From assembly GCA_017472575.1 (NCBI GenBank), contig JAFUPX010000039.1, positions 1-45,812 of the forward strand: DNA of 45,812 nucleotides, written 5' to 3'. Origin of the DNA: Clostridia bacterium. Lineage in GTDB: Bacteria > Bacillota > Clostridia > Oscillospirales > Acutalibacteraceae. A program made the position numbers and the translations under genes. Positions 7,349 to 15,326 of this stretch are shown in pieces (position 1 is the stretch's first letter; every line of letters starts with the position of its first letter). A model generated the notes under the pieces. It worked only from the letters and a program-made list of their open reading frames with translations. It made no database searches and was not told the origin of the DNA.

Positions 7349-8716
7349 ATGCTGCTTGATTTTATGGAGATTCCTCAAAGTAAAAGTAATATGTATATGT
7401 ATATCTATTCTGAGATAAAAAATGCGGTTTTGGGCGGCATTATAAAATCGGGTGAGAGGCTGCCGTCAATAAGGCAGGCTTCTAAGGAACTTAAGGTCAG
7501 CCGTACTACGGTTGAAAACGCATATTTAAGGCTGTGTATTGAGGGTATAGCCGAGAGTGAGCCGCAGAGAGGTTATTATATATGCGATATTGCTCATACT
7601 TTTGAGGAAAAAAAAGAGGTAAAAGAAGAAAAATATATCCCTGAATACGATTTTTCCTCTCAGAAAATTGACCCTGTTTCAGCGGATACCTCGCTTTGGT
7701 GCAAGAATATAAGAGCTGCCTTAACAGATTCACGAAGTCTTATTTCTTACGGTGATGCACAGGGCGAATACGAGCTCAGAGCCGCACTTTCAGAGTACGC
7801 TTTTAAGGCGAGAGGCATTAAAGCAAAGCCTGAGAATATAATAATAGGAGCTGGTGTAGGAACCCTTTTAAATATTCTTTGCGGACTTACCGGCACCAAA
7901 ATAAAAGTAGGAATAGAAAACAGCGGATTTAAGCAGGCGGAAATGATTTTTTCGGATTACTCAATTCCTTGCGAAATTCTAAAGTCAGACTCGAGCGGTG
8001 CTAAGCCTCAGGAAATAGGCGAGGATATAAATGTGCTGTTTTTACTGCCCTCTTCACTTTCTAAAATCAGTGTTTCGGCGATTACCGCCAGAAGAAATGC
8101 ATTTAGCAGATGGGTAAATGAAAGGGAAAATCGTCTTATTATCGAGGATGATTACAACGGCGAGCTGCGGTATACCGCCAGAGCCTTGGGAGCATTTCAG
8201 GGCAAGACTCCTGAGAAAACGGTTTATATAGGAAGCTTTTCAAAGCTTCTGCTGCCGAGCGTGCGAATAGCTTATATGGTTTTACCTGATTTTTTAGCTT
8301 TAAAATTTAAAGAGCGCTGTAAATACCATAATCAGACCTGCGGAAAAACAGAGCAGACTGCCCTTTGTAATTATATTAAAAGCGGTGCTCTGGAAAAGCA
8401 TTTAAGAAGACTTAGAAAGCTATATAACTCAAAGAGTAAGATAATGCTTGAGGAAATAAAGAAAAGAAGAGATGTTTTTAAAAGCTGTACTCTGTTTGAG
8501 AGCTCTTTAACGGTTGAGGTTGAAACCGTGCTTGATGAGGACTCTGAGAAAATTTGCAAAAATGCTCTGAATAAAGGAGTTTCGGTATCTCCGGCTAAAA
8601 AAAGAGGCTGTATAAGGCTTAGCTTTGCGGGAATAGAAACCGAAAATATTGTTTTCGGAATTGAGAGGCTATACAATATTTTGAAAAATTATGTTGAAAT
8701 AACAGCCGGATTGTAA
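7349..8716 (+). CDS. MocR/PdxR-type GntR regulator with aminotransferase domain
   Basis: A 455-residue fusion of an N-terminal GntR winged helix (IYSEIKNAVLGGIIKSGERLPSIRQASKELKVSRTTVENAYLRL, about residues 15-65) and a C-terminal fold-type I aminotransferase-like domain. The PLP-lysine context is visible as VYIGSFSKLLLPSVRIAYMVLP, and IIEDDYNGELRY supplies the usual Asp near the PLP ring. Such proteins sense PLP and control B6 synthesis or salvage. ATG 7349 is preceded by AAAGGA at a long 12-base spacing; the TTG at 7328 would lie before that ribosome site. It is divergent from the B6 kinase/ECF genes, its probable targets. No Pdx1/Pdx2 synthase genes are in the window. Confidence 0.93.
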   Translation: MLLDFMEIPQSKSNMYMYIYSEIKNAVLGGIIKSGERLPSIRQASKELKVSRTTVENAYLRLCIEGIAESEPQRGYYICDIAHTFEEKKEVKEEKYIPEYDFSSQKIDPVSADTSLWCKNIRAALTDSRSLISYGDAQGEYELRAALSEYAFKARGIKAKPENIIIGAGVGTLLNILCGLTGTKIKVGIENSGFKQAEMIFSDYSIPCEILKSDSSGAKPQEIGEDINVLFLLPSSLSKISVSAITARRNAFSRWVNERENRLIIEDDYNGELRYTARALGAFQGKTPEKTVYIGSFSKLLLPSVRIAYMVLPDFLALKFKERCKYHNQTCGKTEQTALCNYIKSGALEKHLRRLRKLYNSKSKIMLEEIKKRRDVFKSCTLFESSLTVEVETVLDEDSEKICKNALNKGVSVSPAKKRGCIRLSFAGIETENIVFGIERLYNILKNYVEITAGL

Positions 8717-8738
8717 TATACTAATATAGTAATATTCC

Positions 8739-8754
8739 GTGTCCGATGGGACAC
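8739..8754. repeat. Inverted repeat GTGTCC-4-GGACAC
   Basis: Perfect 6-bp arms around GATG, between the mocR stop codon and the lipoprotein's ribosome site. The following T-run is too weak (ATTTTG) for a convincing terminator. It may be an operator, since its GTGTCCG half recurs at 7294 in the mocR control region, or a weak transcript end. Confidence 0.45.
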
Positions 8755-8772
8755 ATTTTGTGGGGGAAAAAG

Positions 8773-9816
8773 ATGTTAAAAAAAGTGTTATCCATTATTG
8801 TTTGTATTTGTTTGTTATCAGTCGCGGCAGGCTGTAAAAAGAAGACCGATACCTTAAGCGTTGATTCGGGAGATATTCCGTCCGCTCCGGTTGAGTCACA
8901 GGAGCAGATAGTGTATTCGGTAAATCCTCTTACCGGAATTGCCGAATTATCTGAGGATAAGGCAACCGACCGCCCTGTTGCAATAATGGTTAACAATATC
9001 AGCACCGCTCAGGGTGTGCAGACCGGTCTTACCGCTGCGGATATAGTTTATGAAACAGAGGTTGAGGGCGGAATTACAAGACTTTTAGCTGTTTATCAGG
9101 ATGTAACCAAGGCAGAGCGCATAGGCTCTGTACGCTCTGCGAGATATGCATACATAGATTTAGCTATGGGTCATAACGCAATTTATGTTCATCACGGTCA
9201 GGACCCCATATATGCGGCTCCCCATTTGAAGGACACTGATAACTATACTCTTTCAACCTCTAACGGAGGAGCGAGAATCAGTAACGGTCTTTCAAGCGAG
9301 CACACATTATATGCTTACGGTGATAAGCTGTGGACAAATATTATAAGCAGCGGCTGGAAAACAAAAAACAGCTCTGTTACCAACTGGCAAAATTTTGCCG
9401 CCGAGACAGCTCCTGTAACACTGCCTAATGCGGCAACAAGCGTTTCCGTACCTTTCTCAGCCAGCTATAAAACCACCTTTAATTATGATGCGGCAACAGG
9501 AAAATACACAAGATTATTCAACGGAACCGTCCGCAAGGATTACCTTTCAGGTGAAACCGAGAATTTTAAGAATGTATTTGTTTTAATGACCTCTATCAGC
9601 AACTATGCTGACGGTAAGCACAGAAAGATTGCTCTTTCTTCCGGCACAGGCTATTATTGCGTAAACGGAACCTATACTCAGATAAACTGGTCGAAGGGCA
9701 GTGCATCAAGCGGCTTTGTATTCACCAATACTGACGGTACTCCTTTAACGGTAAACCCCGGAAACTCATGGGTTTGCCTTGCGAATACATATACAACACA
9801 GCCTACCTTTCAATAA
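8773..9816 (+). CDS. DUF3048-family lipoprotein (YerB-like)
   Basis: A 347-residue exported lipoprotein. ATG 8773 follows a GGGGG ribosome site; the earlier in-frame ATG at 8746 lies inside the inverted repeat and lacks a ribosome site. The signal peptide ends in the lipobox VAAGC (Cys 21). The DUF3048 body is recognisable from NPLTGIAELSEDKATDRPVAIMVNN, AADIVYETEVEGGITRLLAVYQD and ERIGSVRSARYAYIDLA, with the companion C-terminal domain ending in GNSWVCLA. The molecular function is unknown; related Bacillus YerB is an envelope protein. It is a single-gene unit closed by a strong terminator. Confidence 0.9.
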   Translation: MLKKVLSIIVCICLLSVAAGCKKKTDTLSVDSGDIPSAPVESQEQIVYSVNPLTGIAELSEDKATDRPVAIMVNNISTAQGVQTGLTAADIVYETEVEGGITRLLAVYQDVTKAERIGSVRSARYAYIDLAMGHNAIYVHHGQDPIYAAPHLKDTDNYTLSTSNGGARISNGLSSEHTLYAYGDKLWTNIISSGWKTKNSSVTNWQNFAAETAPVTLPNAATSVSVPFSASYKTTFNYDAATGKYTRLFNGTVRKDYLSGETENFKNVFVLMTSISNYADGKHRKIALSSGTGYYCVNGTYTQINWSKGSASSGFVFTNTDGTPLTVNPGNSWVCLANTYTTQPTFQ

Positions 9817-9821
9817 AATAT

Positions 9822-9848
9822 AAAAGGGAACATTTTGTTCCCTTTTTT
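9822..9848 (+). terminator. Intrinsic terminator after the DUF3048 lipoprotein
   Basis: An 11-bp stem AAAAGGGAACA (9822-9832) / TGTTCCCTTTT (9836-9846) with a 3-base loop and continuing T residues. It ends 14 bases before trmB. Confidence 0.9.
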
Positions 9849-9862
9849 AATGGGTGAAAAAT

Positions 9863-10543
9863 ATGAGAATGAGAAAAAAGAAAAACCTTGAAGCAAGGTT
9901 AAACGCTGTTAAGGATTATCTTTATGTAAGTGACAGTGAGGACAGAAATTTTAACACCGCTGTTTTAAACAAAGATTATATTGATATAGATAATTGGTTT
10001 GGAGCTAAAAGACCGCTTTATCTTGAAATAGGATGCGGAAAGGGTAAATTCGCTTGCGAGTTTGCCGAAAGTAATCCTGATATAAATTTGCTTGCAGTTG
10101 AGAAAAACGCCAATGTTTTGGTGGAAGCCTGCGAAAAAGCACAGGAAAAAGGACTTAAAAATGTTAAATTCTTATAATGCGGTGCAGAATATCTTGAACG
10201 GCATTTAAAGGAAGGAAGTATCGAGAGGATTTTTCTTAATTTTTCCTGTCCGTTTCCGAAAAACAGTTATGCCGTTCACAGATTAACTCACAGCCGTTTT
10301 CTTAAAATATATAAACGGTTGCTCGCCAAGGGAGCTGAAATTCATCAGAAAACCGATAATATGCACTTTTTCGAGTTTTCTTTAGAACAGTTTAGCAATG
10401 AGAGCTTTGCGCTTAAAAACGTATCCCTTGATTTGCATAACTCAAATTTTGAGGGTAATATAGAAACCGAGTATGAGCATAGATTTGCGTCACTCGGTCA
10501 GCCTATTTACAGGCTTGAAGCGTATTTAAAAGAGGTGGAGTAA
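9863..10543 (+). pseudogene. trmB: trmB, tRNA (guanine-46-N7)-methyltransferase, split by one in-frame TAA
   Basis: Read through, the frame encodes a normal-length TrmB of about 226 residues. The first part starts MRMRKKKNLEARL (ATG 9863) and holds the SAM-binding motif LEIGCGKGKF and LLAVEKNANVL. It stops at TAA 10175-10177. The same frame then continues without a further stop: CGAEYLERHLKEGSIERIFLNFSCPFPKNSY, RLTHSRFLKIY, the substrate-binding EIHQKTDNMHFFEFS, and EGNIETEYEHRF. Motif order and quality are intact on both sides, and no indel is needed. The alternatives are a very recent nonsense mutation, readthrough of TAA, or a sequencing error. The truncated 104-residue product would lack the catalytic half. 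It overlaps rsmG by one base. Confidence 0.88.
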
Positions 10544-11262
10544 TGACAGATTTCGGAATTGAAAAAATAATTCCTTTATGTAAAGATTTCGGTTTAGGGC
10601 TTGATGCACAAGCTGTGGAGAGACTTAACTTATACGGCAATTTGTTGCTTAGCTGGAATGAGAAAATCAATCTTACCGCAATAACCGAGCCGGAAGAGGT
10701 TCTGTATAAGCATTTTTATGACTGTCTGCTTTTCTTTAAGAATGTAAAGCTTGAAAAGGGTGCCTCGGTTATAGATGTTGGTACGGGTGCCGGCTTTCCG
10801 GGACTTGTGCTTAAAATTGCGAGACCCGATATAAAACTGACTTTGCTTGACAGCCTTAACAAACGAATTAATTTTCTGAATGATGTTATAGCAAAACTAA
10901 ATTTAGAGGGTGTTACCGCTGTTCACGCAAGAGCCGAGGAGGCAGGCAAAAAAAGCGAATATCGAGAGAGATACGATATAGCCTGCGCAAGAGCGGTTGC
11001 AAGTCTGCCTGTACTGCTTGAATACTGTATGCCTTTTGTTAAAAAAGGCGGAGAATTTGTTGCGATGAAGGGTCCTTCTGCTAAAGAAGAAATGAGTAAA
11101 TCTAAAAACGCTTTAAGACTTCTCGGAGGGGGTCAAGCAAATATTATATGCGAAACCTTAACCGGAAATGAGCAAAGGAGCTTTATAACGGTAAAAAAGA
11201 TATCGCAAACTCCGCCAAAATATCCGCGTATATCCGCAAAAATATCAAAACAGCCGCTTTAA
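10543..11262 (+). CDS. rsmG: RsmG, 16S rRNA (guanine-527-N7)-methyltransferase
   Basis: A 239-residue GidB/RsmG protein that methylates G527 of 16S rRNA with SAM. The N-terminal segment NLYGNLLLSWNEKINLTAITEPEEVLYKHFYDCL is diagnostic. The SAM motif is VIDVGTGAGFPGLVLKI, followed by LLDSLNKRINFLNDV and CARAVASLPVLLEYCMPFVKKGGEFVAMKG. Its ATG overlaps the trmB stop by one base, so translation is probably coupled; the premature stop in trmB may weaken coupling. The neighbouring Noc/ParB-like gene matches the rsmG-noc arrangement known in Firmicutes. A terminator overlaps its stop codon. Confidence 0.95.
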   Translation: MTDFGIEKIIPLCKDFGLGLDAQAVERLNLYGNLLLSWNEKINLTAITEPEEVLYKHFYDCLLFFKNVKLEKGASVIDVGTGAGFPGLVLKIARPDIKLTLLDSLNKRINFLNDVIAKLNLEGVTAVHARAEEAGKKSEYRERYDIACARAVASLPVLLEYCMPFVKKGGEFVAMKGPSAKEEMSKSKNALRLLGGGQANIICETLTGNEQRSFITVKKISQTPPKYPRISAKISKQPL

Positions 11263-11280
11263 ATCGGCTGTTTTTGTGTT
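11247..11280 (+). terminator. Intrinsic terminator overlapping the end of rsmG
   Basis: Stem CAGCCG (11251-11256) / CGGCTG (11265-11270), extended by an A-run pairing the T-run TTTTTGTGTT. The rsmG stop codon lies in the loop region. Confidence 0.82.
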
Positions 11281-11356
11281 TTTAGCGCGCAAAAGGGCGA
11301 CGGGATTTTCTTTACAATTTATCATAAATCTGTAATAATTAAAACAGAAAAATTAT

Positions 11357-11432
11357 TGTTTAGCGCATTGCGCTAAACAGATGGCAGATGTTAGTAGCAG
11401 ACTGTCTGACATCTGTTATCTGATATCTGTTT
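11357..11432 (+). repeat. Compound hairpin repeat upstream of the Noc/ParB-like gene
   Basis: First hairpin: TGTTTAGCGC (11357-11366) / GCGCTAAACA (11370-11379), a perfect 10-bp stem with a 3-base loop. Overlapping it is a larger nested palindrome: AAACAGAT (11375-11382) with ATCTGTTT (11425-11432), CAGATGT (11385-11391) with ACATCTG (11409-11415), and AGAC (11399-11402) with GTCT (11404-11407). The two folds share 11375-11379, so they exclude each other. The gene's ribosome site AAAGGTGG begins at the last bases of the large hairpin. Confidence 0.75.
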
Positions 11433-11447
11433 AAAGGTGGCCGCAAT

Positions 11448-12278
11448 ATGCATACAATACCTGAAAAAAAGCTTATTATGTTACGACCAGATGAAATTTG
11501 CCCCTCCTCTAATCAGGCAAGAAAAAGCTTTGATGAGTATTCGCTCAAAACTCTTTCCGAAAGCATTGCCGCAAGCGGAGTTATACAGCCGGTAGCCGTT
11601 CGAAAGAGAAGAAACGGAAGATATGAGCTGATTTCGGGTGAAAAGCGTCTTCGTGCCGCCGTTCAGGCAGGTCTTCGAAGAGTCCCTTGCATAGTTTACA
11701 GGCTTGATGAGGAAACCGCCGCGATTTATTCTATCTCTGAAAATCTTCATAAGGGCGGACTTTCCTTTTTTGAAGAGGCCGCCGCTATACAAAGAGTTAT
11801 AAACAGATACGGTATGTCGGTTTCTGAGGCGGCGGAAAGGTTAGGTATTCCGCAGTCTGCGTTAATGAATAAATTAAGACTGTTACGCCTTGACGACTGC
11901 ACAAAACAGCGTATAACCGATGCTGAGCTTACAGAGCGCCATGCAAGAGCGTTGCTCAGAATTTCCGATGAAAAACGGGGGACAGTTCTTGAAAAAATTA
12001 TTTCGGATAGCCTTACCGCAAAGCAGACCGAGGAGCTTGTATATGATTTGCTTAATTCAAAGCAGAGTATTGCCCGTGAGGAGCCGGTAAGAAAATATGT
12101 AATAAATGATGTACGACTTTTTGCAAACAGCCTTACAAAGCTTGTTGATATGCTTCTTAATTCAGGCATTGATGCCCGTTCAAAAAAGTATGAAAACGAG
12201 AAATATATTGAATATCGCGTTCGGATTAATAAGGAGAACAACGATTCGAACGAATGTAAACAGTTAAAAATCTGTTAG
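11448..12278 (+). CDS. ParB/Noc-family DNA-binding protein
   Basis: A 276-residue ParB-fold protein. The N-terminal ParB CTPase domain shows IRP-like LRPDEICPSSNQARKSFD, ESIAASGVIQPVAVRKR, GEKRLRAAVQAGLRRVPCIV (residues 64-83, box II) and ISENLHKGGLSFFEEAAAIQ. A central helix-turn-helix (MSVSEAAERLGIPQSALMNKLRLLRL) and the ELTERHARALLRI motif follow, then a short C-terminal dimerisation region. Because it follows rsmG, it resembles Noc (nucleoid occlusion), which protects the chromosome from division and evolved from ParB. A plain ParB/Spo0J cannot be excluded; no parA is visible. Expression starts downstream of the rsmG terminator, through the compound hairpin leader. Confidence 0.88.
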   Translation: MHTIPEKKLIMLRPDEICPSSNQARKSFDEYSLKTLSESIAASGVIQPVAVRKRRNGRYELISGEKRLRAAVQAGLRRVPCIVYRLDEETAAIYSISENLHKGGLSFFEEAAAIQRVINRYGMSVSEAAERLGIPQSALMNKLRLLRLDDCTKQRITDAELTERHARALLRISDEKRGTVLEKIISDSLTAKQTEELVYDLLNSKQSIAREEPVRKYVINDVRLFANSLTKLVDMLLNSGIDARSKKYENEKYIEYRVRINKENNDSNECKQLKIC

Positions 12279-12309
12279 ATGTATCTCCCCTTTACATTTA
12301 ACGGTTTTT

Positions 12310-12341
12310 AAAACAGCCGCAGTGAAAACCGCGGCTGTTTT
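12310..12341. terminator. Terminator after the Noc/ParB-like gene
   Basis: An 11-bp stem AAAACAGCCGC (12310-12320) / GCGGCTGTTTT (12331-12341) with a 10-base loop. The A-rich and T-rich flanks make it usable in both directions between convergent genes. Confidence 0.82.
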
Positions 12342-12352
12342 CTATATAACGA

Positions 12353-12382
12353 AAACTGACTTCACTGATTGTAAAGTCAGCT
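12353..12382 (-). terminator. Probable ruvX terminator
   Basis: On the minus strand, CTGACTT (12374-12380) pairs with AAGTCAG (12356-12362) and is followed by TTTTC. The ruvX stop codon (12377-12379) lies within the 5' arm. Confidence 0.6.
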
Positions 12383-12799
12383 TTTAGTGTTTTTTCTGTA
12401 GTTTAGATAATCCTCGAGAATTATTACGGCGGCAACGGCATCTATTACCTGCTTGCGTTTTTTGCCGCGGGTATCGGTGTAGTTAAGCGCGGTATGTGCG
12501 GAAACAGTAGTACAGCGCTCGTCCCACAAAACAACCTCCACACCTGTTTTGTTTTTCACCGCTTCTGCGATTTGGGCACATTCCTTTGCTCGCTCACCCT
12601 CTGAGCCGTCCATATTCTTAGGGTGTCCAACAACGATAAGCGAGGGTCTTATTTCGTTTACATAAACGGCTATTTTTTCAATCAGCTTTTCCGTATTATA
12701 TTCGGTTATAACCGCTTTCGGAAAGGCGAAGCTCTCGGAGCTGTCACTTACAGCGATTCCTGTTCTTGCCTTGCCTAAATCAAGAGACATTATAATCAT
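12377..12799 (-). CDS. ruvX: RuvX/YqgF RNase H-fold nuclease
   Basis: A 140-residue YqgF-family protein, classed as a putative Holliday junction resolvase or pre-16S rRNA nuclease. It has the RNase H-fold start MSLDLGKARTGIAVSD with a catalytic Asp, VVGHPKNMDGSEGERAKEC with a conserved Glu, VVLWDERCTT, and the C-terminal QVIDAVAAVIIL Asp. Several ATGs open the protein; the first (12799) overlaps the stop of the upstream phosphatase, so the pair are translationally coupled. Length is typical. Confidence 0.93.
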   Translation of the reverse strand: MIIMSLDLGKARTGIAVSDSSESFAFPKAVITEYNTEKLIEKIAVYVNEIRPSLIVVGHPKNMDGSEGERAKECAQIAEAVKNKTGVEVVLWDERCTTVSAHTALNYTDTRGKKRKQVIDAVAAVIILEDYLNYRKNTKS

Positions 12800-13458
12800 T
12801 TTTCATTTACCACACTAACTATTCTGTTTCTTACAGGGATAAGACTTTTTGGCAGATGTGATGAATCATTCATATAAATCATTTTAACATTAAGCTCATC
12901 ATCAAATTCCAGAAGAGTGACCGCTGTATTATCGCTCCACGGTACATCCTTTAAATATTCTATACTGCCCTTGGTAATCCGGCAATTAAGGCAGCGCATA
13001 ACTCCGCCATGGGTTGCGGCGACAATAGTTTTGCCATCGTTTACTTTAGCTAAGGTTAAAACGGTTGCCCATATTCTCTCATAGGCTTCTCTCATAGGCT
13101 CTCCGCCCTCCGGAGCGAAGTCCTGAGGATGGTTGTTCCAAGCATCTGCAAGCCCCGGAATTTCACTGAATGCCTCGGCAAAGGGTCTGCCCTCAACCAC
13201 TCCTCCGCTAATTTCACGAAGACCTGAAATAGGTGTTACTTCAAGATTTTTCATATCTGCTATCGCGTGAGCAGTTTTCATTGCTCTGACAAGCGGACTT
13301 GAAAAGACCTTATCTATATGGATATTACAAAATCTTGCATGCAAAAATTCAAGCTGTTTAGCACCGGTTTCGCTTATATCAAGGTCTATTGACCCTTGAA
13401 AAACCCTCTGTAAATTTCCCATTGCCTCGCAATGGCGCACCAAATATATTCTTGTCAT
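12796..13458 (-). CDS. Histidine phosphatase family protein (phosphoglycerate mutase-like)
   Basis: A 220-residue branch-1 histidine phosphatase. The catalytic motif is RHCEAMGN (residues 8-15), where His 9 would be the phosphorylated residue; most relatives have RHG, so Cys replaces Gly. Other markers are SSPLVRAMKTA (second Arg), LREISGGVVEGRPFAE (acid residue) and the second catalytic His in ATHGGVMR near residue 150. The substrate is not predictable; relatives include CobC-like and GpmB-like phosphatases. The 3' end overlaps ruvX by 4 bases. Confidence 0.9.
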   Translation of the reverse strand: MTRIYLVRHCEAMGNLQRVFQGSIDLDISETGAKQLEFLHARFCNIHIDKVFSSPLVRAMKTAHAIADMKNLEVTPISGLREISGGVVEGRPFAEAFSEIPGLADAWNNHPQDFAPEGGEPMREAYERIWATVLTLAKVNDGKTIVAATHGGVMRCLNCRITKGSIEYLKDVPWSDNTAVTLLEFDDELNVKMIYMNDSSHLPKSLIPVRNRIVSVVNEK

Positions 13459-13550
13459 TTTATATCACCTGTTAAAGTATATCATACCTAAAAATTATTT
13501 ACAATATAAAAATATCACTGATAAGTTAATAAAAATCGGCATATATGCTA

Positions 13551-13578
13551 TTGTGTAATTTTAAAAAATATGTATAAT
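13551..13578 (+). promoter_or_regulatory. Probable promoter of the EIIC-nth unit
   Basis: TTGTGT (13551-13556), 16 bases, perfect TATAAT (13573-13578), 35 bases before the start codon. The start has an AAGGTGG ribosome site. Confidence 0.65.
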
Positions 13579-13612
13579 TAATATTAATGAATTTTTTTAA
13601 GGTGGAAGTAAA

Positions 13613-14665
13613 ATGATTAAGAAGTATCTTAACCGTCTTTTTATAGACGGACTCACAGGTATGGCATACGGCCTTTTCTCAACTCTTATTATCGGAACGA
13701 TAATCTGCCAAATAGGTAAAATTGTCGGGGATAATACAGTTGGAGCGTATATAAACGCAATCGGAAGCGTTGCCAAGACCGTAACGGGAGCAGGTATCGG
13801 CGTGGGAGTTGCCTGCAAATTAAAATCCTCACCCTTAACTACCGTATCGGCGGCGGTCGCAGGTCTTGTAGGAGCGTTTCCCAATGTCGGTATAGAAAGC
13901 TTTGCTGTTGGCTCGCCCGGAGAACCGCTCGGCGCTTTTATCGCGGCATATGTTGCGATTGAAATAGGCGGCTTAGTTTCGGGTAAAACTAAGGTTGATA
14001 TTATAGTAACTCCTATTTGCTGTATACTGGCAGGCTGTGCCGCAGGCTATTTTGTAGGTCCCTATATCTCAGCCGCTATGAAATGGATAGGCGCGCTTGT
14101 TAACATTAATGTGGAAAACAGTCCAATCCTTGGAGGTATAGCCGTTTCTGTTATTATGGGTATACTTCTTACTTTGCCTATTTCCTCCGCAGCTATCGGT
14201 GTTTCAATGGGACTAACGGGTCTTGCCGCAGGAGCGGCTACTATTGGTTGCTGCTGCAATATGGTCGGCTTTGCGGTTATAAGCTACAGGGAAAACAAAA
14301 TGGGCGGACTTATCGCTCAGGGTATAGGCACTTCTATGCTCCAGATGCCCAATATTGTGAGAAAGCCTATAATTTGGCTGCCCTCGATTATTTCAAGTGC
14401 AATTTTGGGACCGGTTGCCTCGGCAGTATTAAAAATGGTAAGCAATCCGGTAGGCTCGGGCATGGGCTCTGCGGGACTTGTGGGTCAGTTTATGGCTTAT
14501 GACAGTATGGTAGCCGCCGGAGTGTCCCCTGTTGTATCCTTGCTTGAAATCGCTCTTATGCACTTTGTTCTGCCTGCCGTTGTAACTCTCGGAATAGCTG
14601 AGGGAATGCGTAAATTAGGGCTTATAAAGAACGGAGATATGAAATTAGGAGACGCAAATGCGTAA
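13613..14665 (+). CDS. PTS EIIC-like membrane transporter (PTS_EIIC_2 family)
   Basis: A 350-residue, highly hydrophobic protein with about ten membrane segments and many Gly/Ala-rich helices (TGAGIGVGVACKLKSSPLTTVSAAVAGLVGAFPN, GLTGLAAGAATIGCCCNMVGFA, GLVGQFMAYDSMV). This fits the PTS_EIIC_2 family of sugar permease-like proteins. No EIIA or EIIB domain is fused or adjacent, so it is an orphan. Either it borrows partners encoded elsewhere or it is not a phosphotransferase permease in practice. The solute is unknown. It overlaps nth by 8 bases, an arrangement that says little about function. Confidence 0.78.
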   Translation: MIKKYLNRLFIDGLTGMAYGLFSTLIIGTIICQIGKIVGDNTVGAYINAIGSVAKTVTGAGIGVGVACKLKSSPLTTVSAAVAGLVGAFPNVGIESFAVGSPGEPLGAFIAAYVAIEIGGLVSGKTKVDIIVTPICCILAGCAAGYFVGPYISAAMKWIGALVNINVENSPILGGIAVSVIMGILLTLPISSAAIGVSMGLTGLAAGAATIGCCCNMVGFAVISYRENKMGGLIAQGIGTSMLQMPNIVRKPIIWLPSIISSAILGPVASAVLKMVSNPVGSGMGSAGLVGQFMAYDSMVAAGVSPVVSLLEIALMHFVLPAVVTLGIAEGMRKLGLIKNGDMKLGDANA

Positions 14666-15287
14666 AAAAGAGGTTACTGCTTTAGCAGTAGAGAGTCTTG
14701 AAAAACTGTATCCGGATGCGATTTGCTCTTTGCAGTATACCGATGCTTTTCAGCTTCTTATTGCAACAAGACTTTCGGCTCAGTGTACTGATGCGCGTGT
14801 AAATATGGTTACTCCGGCTCTGTTTGCCGAGTTTCCTGATGCCGCCTCCTTTGCAAAGGCTGATTTATCAAAAGTTGAGGAGCTTATAAAAACCTGTGGA
14901 CTTTATAAAACAAAGGCAAAGGATTTAATCGGTATAGGCAAAATGATAACCGATGTTTACGGCGGAATTGTTCCTGACAGTATCGAGGAATTAACAAAGC
15001 TGCCGGGGGTTGGAAGAAAAACAGCGAACCTTGTTTGCGGAGATATTTATAAAAAACCTGCTGTAGTTACGGATACTCATTTTATCCGACTTTGCAACCG
15101 TTTAGGATTGGTTAAAACAAAAGACCCCCGCAAGGTTGAGGATGAGATGCGAAAGCTTTTAGATCCTGCAAAATCAAACGATTTTTGCCACAGAGCTGTG
15201 CTTTTCGGCAGAGATATCTGTACTGCAAGGCGCGCTTATTGCGATAAATGCCCGATGAAGGATTTTTGCCCCAAAAAGGGTGTATAA
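14658..15287 (+). CDS. nth: Endonuclease III (DNA glycosylase/AP lyase)
   Basis: A 209-residue base-excision repair enzyme that removes oxidised pyrimidines and cuts the abasic site. LSAQCTDARVN, the helix-hairpin-helix LPGVGRKTANLVCG with the catalytic Lys, and VVTDTHFIRLCNRLGL with the catalytic Asp are all present. The C-terminal [4Fe-4S] site has exact spacing, C-x6-C-x2-C-x5-C (ICTARRAYCDKCPMKDFC). Length and motifs are complete. The start overlaps the EIIC gene by 8 bases. Confidence 0.97.
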   Translation: MRKKEVTALAVESLEKLYPDAICSLQYTDAFQLLIATRLSAQCTDARVNMVTPALFAEFPDAASFAKADLSKVEELIKTCGLYKTKAKDLIGIGKMITDVYGGIVPDSIEELTKLPGVGRKTANLVCGDIYKKPAVVTDTHFIRLCNRLGLVKTKDPRKVEDEMRKLLDPAKSNDFCHRAVLFGRDICTARRAYCDKCPMKDFCPKKGV

Positions 15288-15326
15288 ATGTTTATAAAAA
15301 GCTTAAAATAAAATATTGGTGATACA

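Noticed and set aside
9854-10177. 107-residue ORF as a complete short methyltransferase
   Set aside because: It lacks the catalytic and substrate-binding half of TrmB, which continues in the same frame after one TAA; described as an interrupted trmB.
9854-10543. Frameshift as the cause of the trmB break
   Set aside because: Both halves are in the same frame (difference divisible by three), so a nonsense codon explains it without an indel.
9863-10543. Alternative genetic code with TAA as sense
   Set aside because: Many other genes in the window end in TAA at the expected place, so a general reassignment is excluded.
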